From assembly GCF_905207935.1 (NCBI RefSeq), contig NZ_CAJLNI010000101.1:1-6360 (forward strand): DNA of 6,360 nucleotides, written 5' to 3'. The notes beneath the pieces are model-generated. The model saw only the letters and a list, made by a program, of their open reading frames with translations, was not told where the DNA came from and did not search any database. Source of the stretch: an uncultured Haemophilus sp. GTDB lineage: Bacteria; Pseudomonadota; Gammaproteobacteria; Enterobacterales; Pasteurellaceae. Shown here in pieces: positions 1 to 5,275 of the stretch (positions are counted from its first letter, which is position 1; the number at the start of each line of letters is the position of its first letter). The position numbers were made by a program, and so were the translations under genes.

Positions 1-251
1 GATCTGTTAGTCATACAGTTGTTGCTCATATTGCGAAAGATGGACATTACTATATTCATCCAGATTTAAGACAGAATCGTTCAATTACAGTAAGAGAAGC
101 CGCTAGAATACAAGGGTTTCCAGATGATTTTTATTTTGAACATTCACGAACAGCTGCATTTAAACAGATAGGCAATGCTGTTCCACCAATTTTATCTAAA
201 AAAATTGCAATGACCATTATAGATTTTTTGAGAGGACAAAAAGGAGAATGA
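1..251 (+). CDS. C5-cytosine DNA methyltransferase, C-terminal fragment (5' end outside window)
   Basis: This is the last 82 codons of a gene that enters from the left edge; the first complete codon is at position 3 and the stop is TGA at 249-251. The fragment shows the C-terminal signature of DNA (cytosine-5) methyltransferases: a motif IX-like block at fragment residues 25-41 (NRSITVREAARIQGFPD) and motif X at 55-62 (QIGNAVPP), which folds back to help form the AdoMet pocket. The preceding stretch (TVVAHIAKDGHYYIHPD) is the usual exit from the target-recognition domain. The family transfers a methyl group from AdoMet to C5 of cytosine, usually as part of a restriction-modification system or as a solitary Dcm-like enzyme. 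The catalytic motifs and the recognition domain lie outside the window, so neither specificity nor integrity can be judged. The gene ends right at an insertion-sequence remnant, so any partner endonuclease on this side may have been lost; that last point is inference. Confidence 0.9.
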   Translation, partial: SVSHTVVAHIAKDGHYYIHPDLRQNRSITVREAARIQGFPDDFYFEHSRTAAFKQIGNAVPPILSKKIAMTIIDFLRGQKGE

Positions 252-361
252 ATTACCTTTCCAGTATTTTTAAGTATATCGAAGGTTTTTATAATTCGAG
301 GAGGCGCTACAGCAAATTAAATTATCTTTGTCCGAATGAATTTGAAAAACAAATTGCTTAG
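248..361 (+). pseudogene. IS3-family transposase (OrfB) C-terminal remnant
   Basis: An open frame of 37 codons starts at an ATG that overlaps the methyltransferase stop (ATGA, 248-251) and ends at TAG 359-361. From residue 6 on it reads SIFKYIEGFYNSRRRYSKLN and continues LCPNEFEK. This matches the extreme C-terminus of IS3-family DDE transposases, where a block of the form (F/Y)xYIExFYNxxRRHSxLxYxSPxxFE closes the rve domain. The usual His after RR is Tyr here and the usual Ser before P is Cys, consistent with decay. Everything upstream, including the DDE catalytic residues and OrfA, is missing, so this is a dead fragment joined to the methyltransferase gene. The ATG overlap is probably accidental. 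The alternative, a translated 37-residue protein, has no support beyond the start and stop. Confidence 0.75.
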
Positions 362-369
362 TTAATAGC

Positions 370-419
370 ACCCCTTCTACGAGATTATAAAATTCATTTT
401 ACAATCTCGTAGAAGGGGT
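370..419. repeat. Long, nearly perfect palindrome (hairpin) after the transposase remnant
   Basis: The left arm ACCCCTTCTACGAGATT (370-386) is matched exactly by its reverse complement at 403-419. After one mismatch (387/402) the pairing resumes for five more pairs, so the arms run 370-392 and 397-419 around a loop of only four bases. Neither side ends in a clean T-run, so this is not a classical intrinsic terminator, although it could still block transcription in both directions. It begins nine bases after the transposase stop. It could be insertion-sequence DNA, a mobile palindromic element, or a boundary structure; the sequence does not decide. Confidence 0.85.
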
Positions 420-462
420 CCAGCAACCGAAGAGCACTAGTCTTCAAATTTTTCTCCCAAAA

Positions 463-481
463 TGTGTCCAAAATATTGACA
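463..481 (+). mobile_element. Possible IS3-family right end (terminal inverted-repeat remnant)
   Basis: Read on the minus strand, this stretch is TGTCAATATTTTGGACACA. It resembles the inner part of terminal inverted repeats of some IS3-family elements, which start TG and often carry a TTTGGACAC-like block. On the plus strand it ends in CA, as an IS3 right end should, about 120 bases after the transposase stop. That is longer than usual, and the palindrome at 370-419 would account for part of the excess. The integrase reading frame on the other strand breaks down a few bases away (stop at 487-489), which would fit an insertion there. The assignment rests on remembered family features and is tentative. 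Confidence 0.3.
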
Positions 482-486
482 GAATC

Positions 487-552
487 TCAATCTTGTACCT
501 TATACAATTTTTTTTGGGCTTTTAACGCCTTAATTTTACTATCGGTGAGCAT
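487..552 (-). pseudogene. P4-type tyrosine integrase, N-terminal remnant
   Basis: On the minus strand an ATG at 552-550 is preceded at good spacing by GGAGA (Shine-Dalgarno). It opens 21 codons beginning MLTDSKIKALK and continuing with KKLYKVQD before a TGA at 489-487. This is the characteristic start of P4-type phage and island integrases (LTDxKIKxxKPxxKxYKxxD), from the arm-type DNA-binding domain at the N-terminus (the DUF4102-like region). The rest of that domain, the core-binding domain and the catalytic R...HxxR...Y residues are all absent, so the gene is dead. It lies about 200 bases downstream of guaA on the same strand, the usual position of an integrase whose island uses the adjacent 3' end as attachment site. 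The match covers only about 20 residues but follows the family pattern closely. Confidence 0.65.
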
Positions 553-562
553 ATTATTCTCC

Positions 563-637
563 AATACCGTCGTTAAACTGACGGTATTCTTGATCTTGAA
601 AAATTTTTTGTCAAACAGCACCGTCTAAAATACCGTC
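563..637. repeat. Cluster of four GACGGT boxes upstream of the integrase remnant
   Basis: ACCGTC occurs on the plus strand at 566-571, 620-625 and 632-637, and its complement GACGGT at 580-585. The first and last of these in the left pair form an inverted repeat, AATACCGTC (563-571) with GACGGTATT (580-588), directly before the integrase Shine-Dalgarno sequence. The right pair (620-625, 632-637) is a tandem direct repeat with a 12-base period. Repeated short boxes beside an integrase start are typical of arm-type integrase or excisionase binding sites. That function is inferred from position, not from a recognised consensus. Confidence 0.6.
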
Positions 638-683
638 ATAATTAAGAAATGGGTAGAGAAGAGTAGAAATGAGATGAAATAAA

Positions 684-708
684 TAAAGCCTTGATATACA
701 AGGCTTTA
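684..708 (-). terminator. Rho-independent terminator of guaA
   Basis: TAAAGCCTTG (684-693) and CAAGGCTTTA (699-708) form a perfect 10-bp stem with a five-base loop. On the minus strand the stem is followed by the T-rich run TTTATTTATTT. It lies about 45 bases past the guaA stop, as expected for the end of the gua transcription unit. Confidence 0.8.
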
Positions 709-753
709 CTTAAGGTATTGAAATAATTAGAAAGTATCTGAAAAAGTGATTTT

Positions 754-2313
754 TTATTCCCACTCGATAGTTGCTGGGGGTTTTCCGCTGATGTCATACA
801 CCACGCGGGAAATGCCATTCACTTCATTGATGATACGGTTAGATACTTTGCCTAATAAATCATAAGGTAAATGAGCCCAATGTGCGGTCATAAAATCGAT
901 GGTTTCTACTGCACGTAGTGAGATAACCCAATCGTATTTACGGCCATCGCCCATCACACCAACAGATTTCACAGGTAAGAACACGCTGAAAGCCTGACTG
1001 GTTTTTTCATACCAACCGCTATTGCGTAATTCTTCGATAAAGATTGCATCCGCACGGCGTAATAAATCGCAGTATTCTTTTTTCACTTCGCCTAATACAC
1101 GCACGCCTAAACCTGGACCAGGGAATGGGTGGCGGTTGATCATTTCAGCCGGTAAGCCTAATGCTAAACCGATTTTACGTACTTCGTCTTTAAATAACTC
1201 GCGTAACGGTTCAACTAAGCCAAGTTTCATATAGTCCGGTAAGCCACCTACGTTGTGGTGTGATTTAATCACATGTGCTTTACCGGTTTTGCTTGCTGCA
1301 GATTCGATCACGTCAGGGTAGATCGTGCCTTGTGCCAACCATTTCACGTTGGTGAGTTTTTTCGATTCATCATCGAATACATCAACGAATACTTTACCGA
1401 TAATTTTACGTTTCGCTTCAGGATCAGATACGCCTGCAAGTTCACCTAAGAAACGGCTTTCTGCATCAACACGGGTAATGTTCAAGCCGAATTTATCGCC
1501 AAACATTTCCATAACTTGGTCGCCTTCGTGTAAGCGGAGTAAACCGTTATCCACGAATACGCAGTGTAAGTTTTTGCCGATAGCGCGATGTAAAAGTAGT
1601 GCAACCACAGAAGAGTCCACACCACCAGATAAGCCTAAAATCACTTCATCATCGCCGACTTGTGCTTTAATGCGAGCAACGGCATCTTCGATAATGTTTT
1701 CTGCTGTCCATTTGGTTTCACAGCCACAAATGTTCACCACGAAATTCATTAACAATTCCAAACCTTTTTTAGTATGGGTTACTTCAGGGTGGAATTGTAC
1801 GCCATAGAAACGACGATTTTCGTCAGACATTGCCGCAATTGGGCAGGTTGGAGTCGTACCAGTAACTTGGAAGTTTTCAGGTAAACGCGTTACTTTATCG
1901 CCATGGCTCATCCAAACGTCTAATTTACTGTCTCCATCATTTAGATGAGCGAAAAGTGCGGTTGGATTATCCATTAAAACAGAGGCGTAGCCGAATTCAC
2001 GATGATCAGAGGTTTCAGTTAAACCACCAAGTTGCATCGCCATGGTTTGCATACCGTAACAAATACCCAATACAGGCACGCCTGCATTAAATACATATTC
2101 TGGTGCACGTGGGCTATTTTCTTCAGTGGTACTTTCTGGACCACCAGAAAGAATGATACCGTCTGGATTAAATTCACGGATTTGTTCTTCAGTCACATCC
2201 CACGCCCAAAGTTCGCAGTACACACCGATTTCACGCACACGACGCGCAATCAGTTGAGTATATTGTGAGCCGAAGTCGAGGATCAGAATTTTATGATTGT
2301 GGATGTTTGTCAT
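754..2313 (-). CDS. guaA: GMP synthase (glutamine-hydrolysing)
   Basis: This 519-residue cytoplasmic enzyme converts XMP, ATP and glutamine to GMP, the last step of guanine nucleotide synthesis. Residues about 8-200 are a class I glutamine amidotransferase domain with nucleophile Cys85 (GICYG) and the partner His175/Glu177 (FHPE). Residues about 205-400 are the ATP pyrophosphatase domain with the P-loop SGGVDSS at 229-235. The remainder is the C-terminal dimerisation and XMP-binding domain, with HPFPGPGLGVR near 395-405 and the family's usual ending ATIEWE. Length is close to the usual ~525, and all key residues are present, so it should be active. The start is an ATG preceded by AAGGT at suitable spacing (2319-2324). 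The gene is last in the guaB-lipoprotein-guaA order, 13 bases after the lipoprotein stop, and a terminator follows at 684-708. A perfect uptake core lies inside it (1954-1962). Its 3' end borders the island debris on the left. Confidence 0.98.
   Translation of the reverse strand: MTNIHNHKILILDFGSQYTQLIARRVREIGVYCELWAWDVTEEQIREFNPDGIILSGGPESTTEENSPRAPEYVFNAGVPVLGICYGMQTMAMQLGGLTETSDHREFGYASVLMDNPTALFAHLNDGDSKLDVWMSHGDKVTRLPENFQVTGTTPTCPIAAMSDENRRFYGVQFHPEVTHTKKGLELLMNFVVNICGCETKWTAENIIEDAVARIKAQVGDDEVILGLSGGVDSSVVALLLHRAIGKNLHCVFVDNGLLRLHEGDQVMEMFGDKFGLNITRVDAESRFLGELAGVSDPEAKRKIIGKVFVDVFDDESKKLTNVKWLAQGTIYPDVIESAASKTGKAHVIKSHHNVGGLPDYMKLGLVEPLRELFKDEVRKIGLALGLPAEMINRHPFPGPGLGVRVLGEVKKEYCDLLRRADAIFIEELRNSGWYEKTSQAFSVFLPVKSVGVMGDGRKYDWVISLRAVETIDFMTAHWAHLPYDLLGKVSNRIINEVNGISRVVYDISGKPPATIEWE
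1954..1962 (+). repeat. DNA uptake signal core (Haemophilus type) within guaA
   Basis: A perfect AAGTGCGGT, the core recognised by the competence uptake machinery of Haemophilus influenzae-type Pasteurellaceae. It lies inside the coding region of guaA on the opposite strand. Confidence 0.85.
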
Positions 2314-2326
2314 TTTTTACCTTATG

Positions 2327-2656
2327 TTAGTTTGACGTGGTCATATTGATGTAGGTTCCACCTTGACCATCGCTGATATATTTAATTTTAAATACTTCAG
2401 TTTGATTACAGCCTTTTACTGTCCAAGTTTCATATGCTGAATCAACAGTAGATGTTTTAGGGTTGATTTTTGCATCATTGATCTGAGTATGAATTTGTTT
2501 TGGCGTACAATTATGGATTGCTCTAAAAGCCAGATTGATATTACGTTCAGTATCTGATTTTAGTAAAGAACTTGCCGTTGTTTCTCCCGTATAAGTTGGT
2601 CCGAAAAGCGCACAACTTGATATGATAAACGGAATGAGTAATGCTAGTTTTTTCAT
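2327..2656 (-). CDS. Small putative lipoprotein of unknown function
   Basis: This 109-residue protein starts with a short type II signal peptide: Lys2-Lys3, a hydrophobic core LALLIPFII, then the lipobox ISSC with Cys15 as the likely lipidated residue. The mature part is about 95 residues, hydrophilic, with two more cysteines (Cys50 and Cys83) that could form a disulfide in the periplasm. The C-terminal stretch (ETWTVKGCNQTEVFK, followed by SDGQGGTYI) resembles a pattern seen in small periplasmic proteins of other gammaproteobacteria, W-T-V-x-x-C-(x)n-DGxGGT, but I cannot name a family. The ATG is preceded by AAAAGGAC at good spacing. It lies between guaB and guaA on the same strand, with a terminator-like hairpin upstream and only 13 bases before guaA, so it is probably co-transcribed at least with guaA. 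No link to purine metabolism is visible. Confidence 0.85.
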   Translation of the reverse strand: MKKLALLIPFIISSCALFGPTYTGETTASSLLKSDTERNINLAFRAIHNCTPKQIHTQINDAKINPKTSTVDSAYETWTVKGCNQTEVFKIKYISDGQGGTYINMTTSN

Positions 2657-2686
2657 TTCAGTCCTTTTAGTTACCTAAAATATTTC

Positions 2687-2715
2687 AAAAGAGCGGTTAA
2701 ATAAACCGCTCTTTT
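2687..2715 (-). terminator. Terminator-like hairpin between guaB and the lipoprotein gene
   Basis: AAAAGAGCGGTT (2687-2698) pairs perfectly with AACCGCTCTTTT (2704-2715) around a five-base loop. A T-run closes the stem on either strand, so it could act in both directions. It lies a few bases past the guaB stop. AAGAGCGGT is one base from the uptake core AAGTGCGGT, so it may be a decayed inverted uptake-sequence pair serving as terminator or attenuator. Confidence 0.75.
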
Positions 2716-2720
2716 ATCAA

Positions 2721-4184
2721 TTAGCCCATACGATAGTTTGGTGCTTCTTTAGTAATCGTTACATCGTGAACGTGGCTTTCTTTAATGCCTGCACCACTGA
2801 TGCGAACAAATTCCGCTTTTGTACGTAATTCTTCGATGGTTGCGCAGCCAGTTAAGCCCATGCAAGAACGTAAACCACCCATTTGTTGGTGGATGATTTC
2901 TTTTAAGTAACCTTTGTATGGAATACGGCCTTCGATACCTTCTGGTACGAGTTTGTCTGCAGCGTTATCAGATTGGAAGTAGCGGTCAGATGAGCCTTTT
3001 GCCATCGCACCTAATGAACCCATACCACGGTAAGATTTAAATGCACGACCTTGATAAAGTTCGATTTCACCTGGCGCTTCTTCAGTACCTGCGAACATAG
3101 AACCAACCATTACACAGCTCGCACCTGCTGCGATAGCTTTTGCAATATCACCAGAGAAACGGATACCACCGTCAGCGATAACTGGAATACCACGATCTTT
3201 TAATGCAGCCGCTGCATCTGCGATAGCGGTGATTTGTGGAACACCTACACCGGTCACGATACGAGTAGTACAAATAGAACCTGGTCCGATACCTACTTTC
3301 ACTGCGCTTGCGCCTGCGTCTGCAAGTGCGATAGCACCTTCAGCCGTTGCTACGTTACCCGCAACGATAGGTAAATTTGGATATTTTGCACGAGTTTCAC
3401 GAACGCGTTGTAATACGCCTTCTGAGTGACCGTGAGAAGAGTCGATTAACAATACATCTACGCCCGCTTTTACTAATGCATCAATACGTTCTTCATTACC
3501 TGGACCCGCACCTACAGCCGCACCTACGCGTAAACGACCAAATTCATCTTTACATGCGTTCGGTTTTTGTTCCGCTTTTTGGAAGTCTTTAACGGTGATC
3601 ATGCCTTTTAATTTGAATGCATCATCTACTACAAGTACTTTCTCTACGCGGTTTTGATGCATTAATTCTAAAATTGTTTCACGGCTTGCACCTTCTTTTA
3701 CAGTGACTAAGTCTTCTTTTTTCGTCATTAATTGTGAAACAGTTTTGCTTAAATCTTTTACGAAACGCGTGTCACGGCCAGTGATGATACCGATTAAGTT
3801 ATTTTCAGCATCGACAACAGGGTAGCCTGCGAAGCCGTTTTTCTTCACCATTTCAGCAAGTGCTGCAAGGGTTAAATCGGGCGAAACAGTCACTGGTTCA
3901 GAAACAATACCACTTTCGAATTTTTTCACTTTACGAACACGATCCGCTTGGCGTTCGATCGTCATATTTTTGTGAATAAAGCCGATGCCGCCTTCTTGTG
4001 CTAAAGAGATTGCTAATTTGGTTTCTGTGACAGTATCCATCGCAGCAGAAAGCATAGGAATATTTAAGCGAATTTCTTTGGTGAGTTGAGTTGAGAGGTT
4101 GGCTGTGTTCGGAAGAACAGTTGAATGAGCTGGGACAAGTAGAACGTCGTCAAAAGTCAGAGCTTCTTGTTTGATTCTAAGCAT
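2721..4184 (-). CDS. guaB: Inosine-5'-monophosphate dehydrogenase
   Basis: This 487-residue cytoplasmic enzyme oxidises IMP to XMP with NAD, the first committed and rate-limiting step of GMP synthesis. It is a TIM barrel interrupted by a pair of CBS domains. The barrel begins with ALTFDDVLLVPAHS (residues 8-21), and the CBS pair spans about 93-205. The catalytic loop GPGSICTTR has Cys305, the residue that forms the covalent IMP intermediate; the phosphate-binding ADGG is at 337-340 and the flap YRGMGSLGAM at 385-394. The length equals the usual bacterial 487-488 and nothing is missing. The ATG at 4184 has only a weak Shine-Dalgarno (GCGAGA), and the short leader can pair with this region. It heads the unit that continues into the lipoprotein and guaA, and faces birA across a shared promoter region. 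I do not see a convincing PurR box upstream. Confidence 0.98.
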   Translation of the reverse strand: MLRIKQEALTFDDVLLVPAHSTVLPNTANLSTQLTKEIRLNIPMLSAAMDTVTETKLAISLAQEGGIGFIHKNMTIERQADRVRKVKKFESGIVSEPVTVSPDLTLAALAEMVKKNGFAGYPVVDAENNLIGIITGRDTRFVKDLSKTVSQLMTKKEDLVTVKEGASRETILELMHQNRVEKVLVVDDAFKLKGMITVKDFQKAEQKPNACKDEFGRLRVGAAVGAGPGNEERIDALVKAGVDVLLIDSSHGHSEGVLQRVRETRAKYPNLPIVAGNVATAEGAIALADAGASAVKVGIGPGSICTTRIVTGVGVPQITAIADAAAALKDRGIPVIADGGIRFSGDIAKAIAAGASCVMVGSMFAGTEEAPGEIELYQGRAFKSYRGMGSLGAMAKGSSDRYFQSDNAADKLVPEGIEGRIPYKGYLKEIIHQQMGGLRSCMGLTGCATIEELRTKAEFVRISGAGIKESHVHDVTITKEAPNYRMG

Positions 4185-4185
4185 G

Positions 4186-4225
4186 GCAATATCTCGCTGT
4201 TAAAAATTGTGTCAAAAAATATTGC
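4186..4225 (-). promoter_or_regulatory. guaB leader with self-complementary ends (candidate ribosome-site hairpin)
   Basis: If transcription starts about 7 bases after the TATAAT at 4237-4232, the RNA begins near 4225 with GCAAUAUUUU. It can pair with GAGAUAUUGC ending at 4186, two bases before the ATG: seven Watson-Crick pairs, then G-U, A-U, G-U. This would cover the weak Shine-Dalgarno region. The complementarity is seen directly; the start site and any regulatory role are inferred. Confidence 0.35.
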
Positions 4226-4231
4226 GGCGAG

Positions 4232-4260
4232 ATTATACAGATTTTTCATGTGGTTGAAAA
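4232..4260 (-). promoter_or_regulatory. Candidate sigma-70 promoter of guaB
   Basis: On the minus strand a perfect -10 box TATAAT lies at 4237-4232. Upstream at 17 bases is the -35 box TTTTCA (4260-4255), a 4/6 match to TTGACA. The predicted start is near 4225, giving a leader of about 41 bases. Confidence 0.7.
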
Positions 4261-4282
4261 TGAATTTTTTCGCTTTTATGGT
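4254..4282 (+). promoter_or_regulatory. Candidate sigma-70 promoter of birA
   Basis: TTGAAA (4254-4259) is followed after 17 bases by TATGGT (4277-4282), a 4/6 match to TATAAT. Its -35 box overlaps the divergent guaB -35 box by five bases. The predicted start is around 4289, about 30 bases before the birA start codon. Confidence 0.45.
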
Positions 4283-4317
4283 AAGATTTGCCAAGGTTTT
4301 TATGAGAAGGAATGAAT

Positions 4318-5232
4318 ATGCCATCGTTATTGGATTGTTTGTCTGATTGCCAACCTAAAGTGCGGTCAGATTTGATGTCGTTTTTAAATATTACATCAAA
4401 TGAATTGTCGCAAAAAATGGCATTACTGCGAGAAGCGGGATTAAATATTCAAGAAGAAAATAAGGTTTATCAGCTGGTGCCAGAAATGCCTTTGTTAAAT
4501 CCACAAGCAATTTCGACCGCACTTTCACCTTATTCCGTGCATTATCATCGAACCATTTCTTCAACAAATGAATTTATAGCGAATCACATTAACCAATTAA
4601 AAAAAGGTGATTTGTGTCTCGCAGAATATCAAACGGCCGGACGAGGACGTCGTGGTCGCCAATGGCTTTCACCGTTTGCAGGGCAGTTAATTTTCAGTTT
4701 TTATTGGACTATCGATCCTAAAAAAGCATTGGATGGATTAAGTTTAGTGATTGGTTTAGCTATTGCAGAAGCGTTAAATGCGAAAGTGAAATGGCCAAAT
4801 GATATTTTGCTTTCAGGTCGAAAGCTTGGTGGCATTTTAGTGGAAATCATTAATCATAAGAATGGGTTGCTCAATTTAGTTGTTGGTATTGGGATCAATG
4901 TAAAATTACCACAATCAACTGAAATTAGTCAGCCGTATGCACAGCTAACTGAGCAGGATCTAAATATAGATCGTGAAACGATCCTTGTTAAAGTGATTCA
5001 ACGTATTTATTCTCGATTAGCTCAATTTGAAGAAAAGGGCATTGATGAGGAATTCATGCAACAATGGATAAACCATAATGAATTTTTTGGTGATGAAGTG
5101 AATGTCTTTACCGAACAAGGCGCGATTTCAGGTATAGAGCAGGGAATTGATAAACACGGTTACTTAAAAGTCATAACCGATGAAGGCGAGCGGTATTTTA
5201 ATGCCGGAGAAGTTTCTTTAAGAAGGAAGTAA
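4318..5232 (+). CDS. birA: Biotin--[acetyl-CoA-carboxylase] ligase, BirA type
   Basis: BirA activates biotin to biotinyl-AMP and attaches it to the lysine of the acetyl-CoA carboxylase carrier protein (AccB); in Escherichia coli it also represses the biotin operon. From Met at 4318 the protein has 304 residues (E. coli 321). Residues about 1-60 align with the winged-helix DNA-binding domain, but the recognition region (LNITSNELSQK) differs from the usual MSRAAxxKH-like helix. The catalytic domain spans about 75-250, with the biotinyl-AMP loop GRGRRGR (108-114), KWPNDILL (158-165) and KLGG (169-172, containing the catalytic-site Lys). A C-terminal SH3-like domain follows. I chose the ATG at 4318 because AAGGA at 4307-4311 is six bases away; the in-frame ATG at 4312 touches it and is a poor start. 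The gene is divergent from guaB, ends at a hairpin, and contains two uptake cores. Confidence 0.96.
   Translation: MPSLLDCLSDCQPKVRSDLMSFLNITSNELSQKMALLREAGLNIQEENKVYQLVPEMPLLNPQAISTALSPYSVHYHRTISSTNEFIANHINQLKKGDLCLAEYQTAGRGRRGRQWLSPFAGQLIFSFYWTIDPKKALDGLSLVIGLAIAEALNAKVKWPNDILLSGRKLGGILVEIINHKNGLLNLVVGIGINVKLPQSTEISQPYAQLTEQDLNIDRETILVKVIQRIYSRLAQFEEKGIDEEFMQQWINHNEFFGDEVNVFTEQGAISGIEQGIDKHGYLKVITDEGERYFNAGEVSLRRK
4358..4366 (+). repeat. DNA uptake signal core within birA (plus orientation)
   Basis: Perfect AAGTGCGGT near the 5' end of birA, in the less conserved DNA-binding-domain part of the gene. Confidence 0.85.
4516..4524 (-). repeat. DNA uptake signal core within birA (minus orientation)
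   Basis: Perfect ACCGCACTT, the complement of the uptake core, 150 bases from the previous copy and in the opposite orientation, in the linker before the catalytic domain. Confidence 0.85.
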
Positions 5233-5268
5233 ATAAAAAGTGCGGGTAAAATTAACCGCACTTTTTAT
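5233..5268 (+). terminator. birA terminator, built from inverted uptake-like sequences
   Basis: ATAAAAAGTGCGG (5233-5245) pairs perfectly with CCGCACTTTTTAT (5256-5268) across a ten-base centre that itself pairs in part. The hairpin follows the birA stop at once. A T-run closes the stem on both strands, so it can serve birA and the convergent gene ending at 5276. This USS-terminator pairing is well known in Haemophilus. Confidence 0.9.
5255..5263 (-). repeat. DNA uptake signal core in the birA terminator
   Basis: Perfect ACCGCACTT forms the right arm of the hairpin. The left arm AAGTGCGGG (5238-5246) has one mismatch to the core in its last base. Confidence 0.85.
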
Positions 5269-5275
5269 ATGTATG

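Noticed and set aside
429..445. Short inverted arms GAAGA and TCTTC.
   Set aside because: Only five pairs; expected by chance and without context.
397..486. After the integrase stop, the same minus-strand frame stays open for 30 codons (DSVNILDTFWEK... to a stop at 394-396).
   Set aside because: It has no integrase features, passes through the palindrome, and is short enough to be chance or part of another repeat.
1..753. Possible CRISPR array or further RNA gene in the left region.
   Set aside because: The repeats seen are too short and irregular, and no tRNA-like cloverleaf was found.
1022..1807. Plus-strand open frames of 70 and 160 codons.
   Set aside because: They lie fully opposite guaA, resemble no family, and lack ribosome sites; they are shadows of the real gene.
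3229..3592. Plus-strand open frames opposite guaB.
   Set aside because: Antisense to a highly conserved gene with no protein-like composition.
4312..4317. Alternative birA start at ATG 4312.
   Set aside because: The Shine-Dalgarno AAGGA directly abuts it; the ATG at 4318 has a six-base gap and is the better start.
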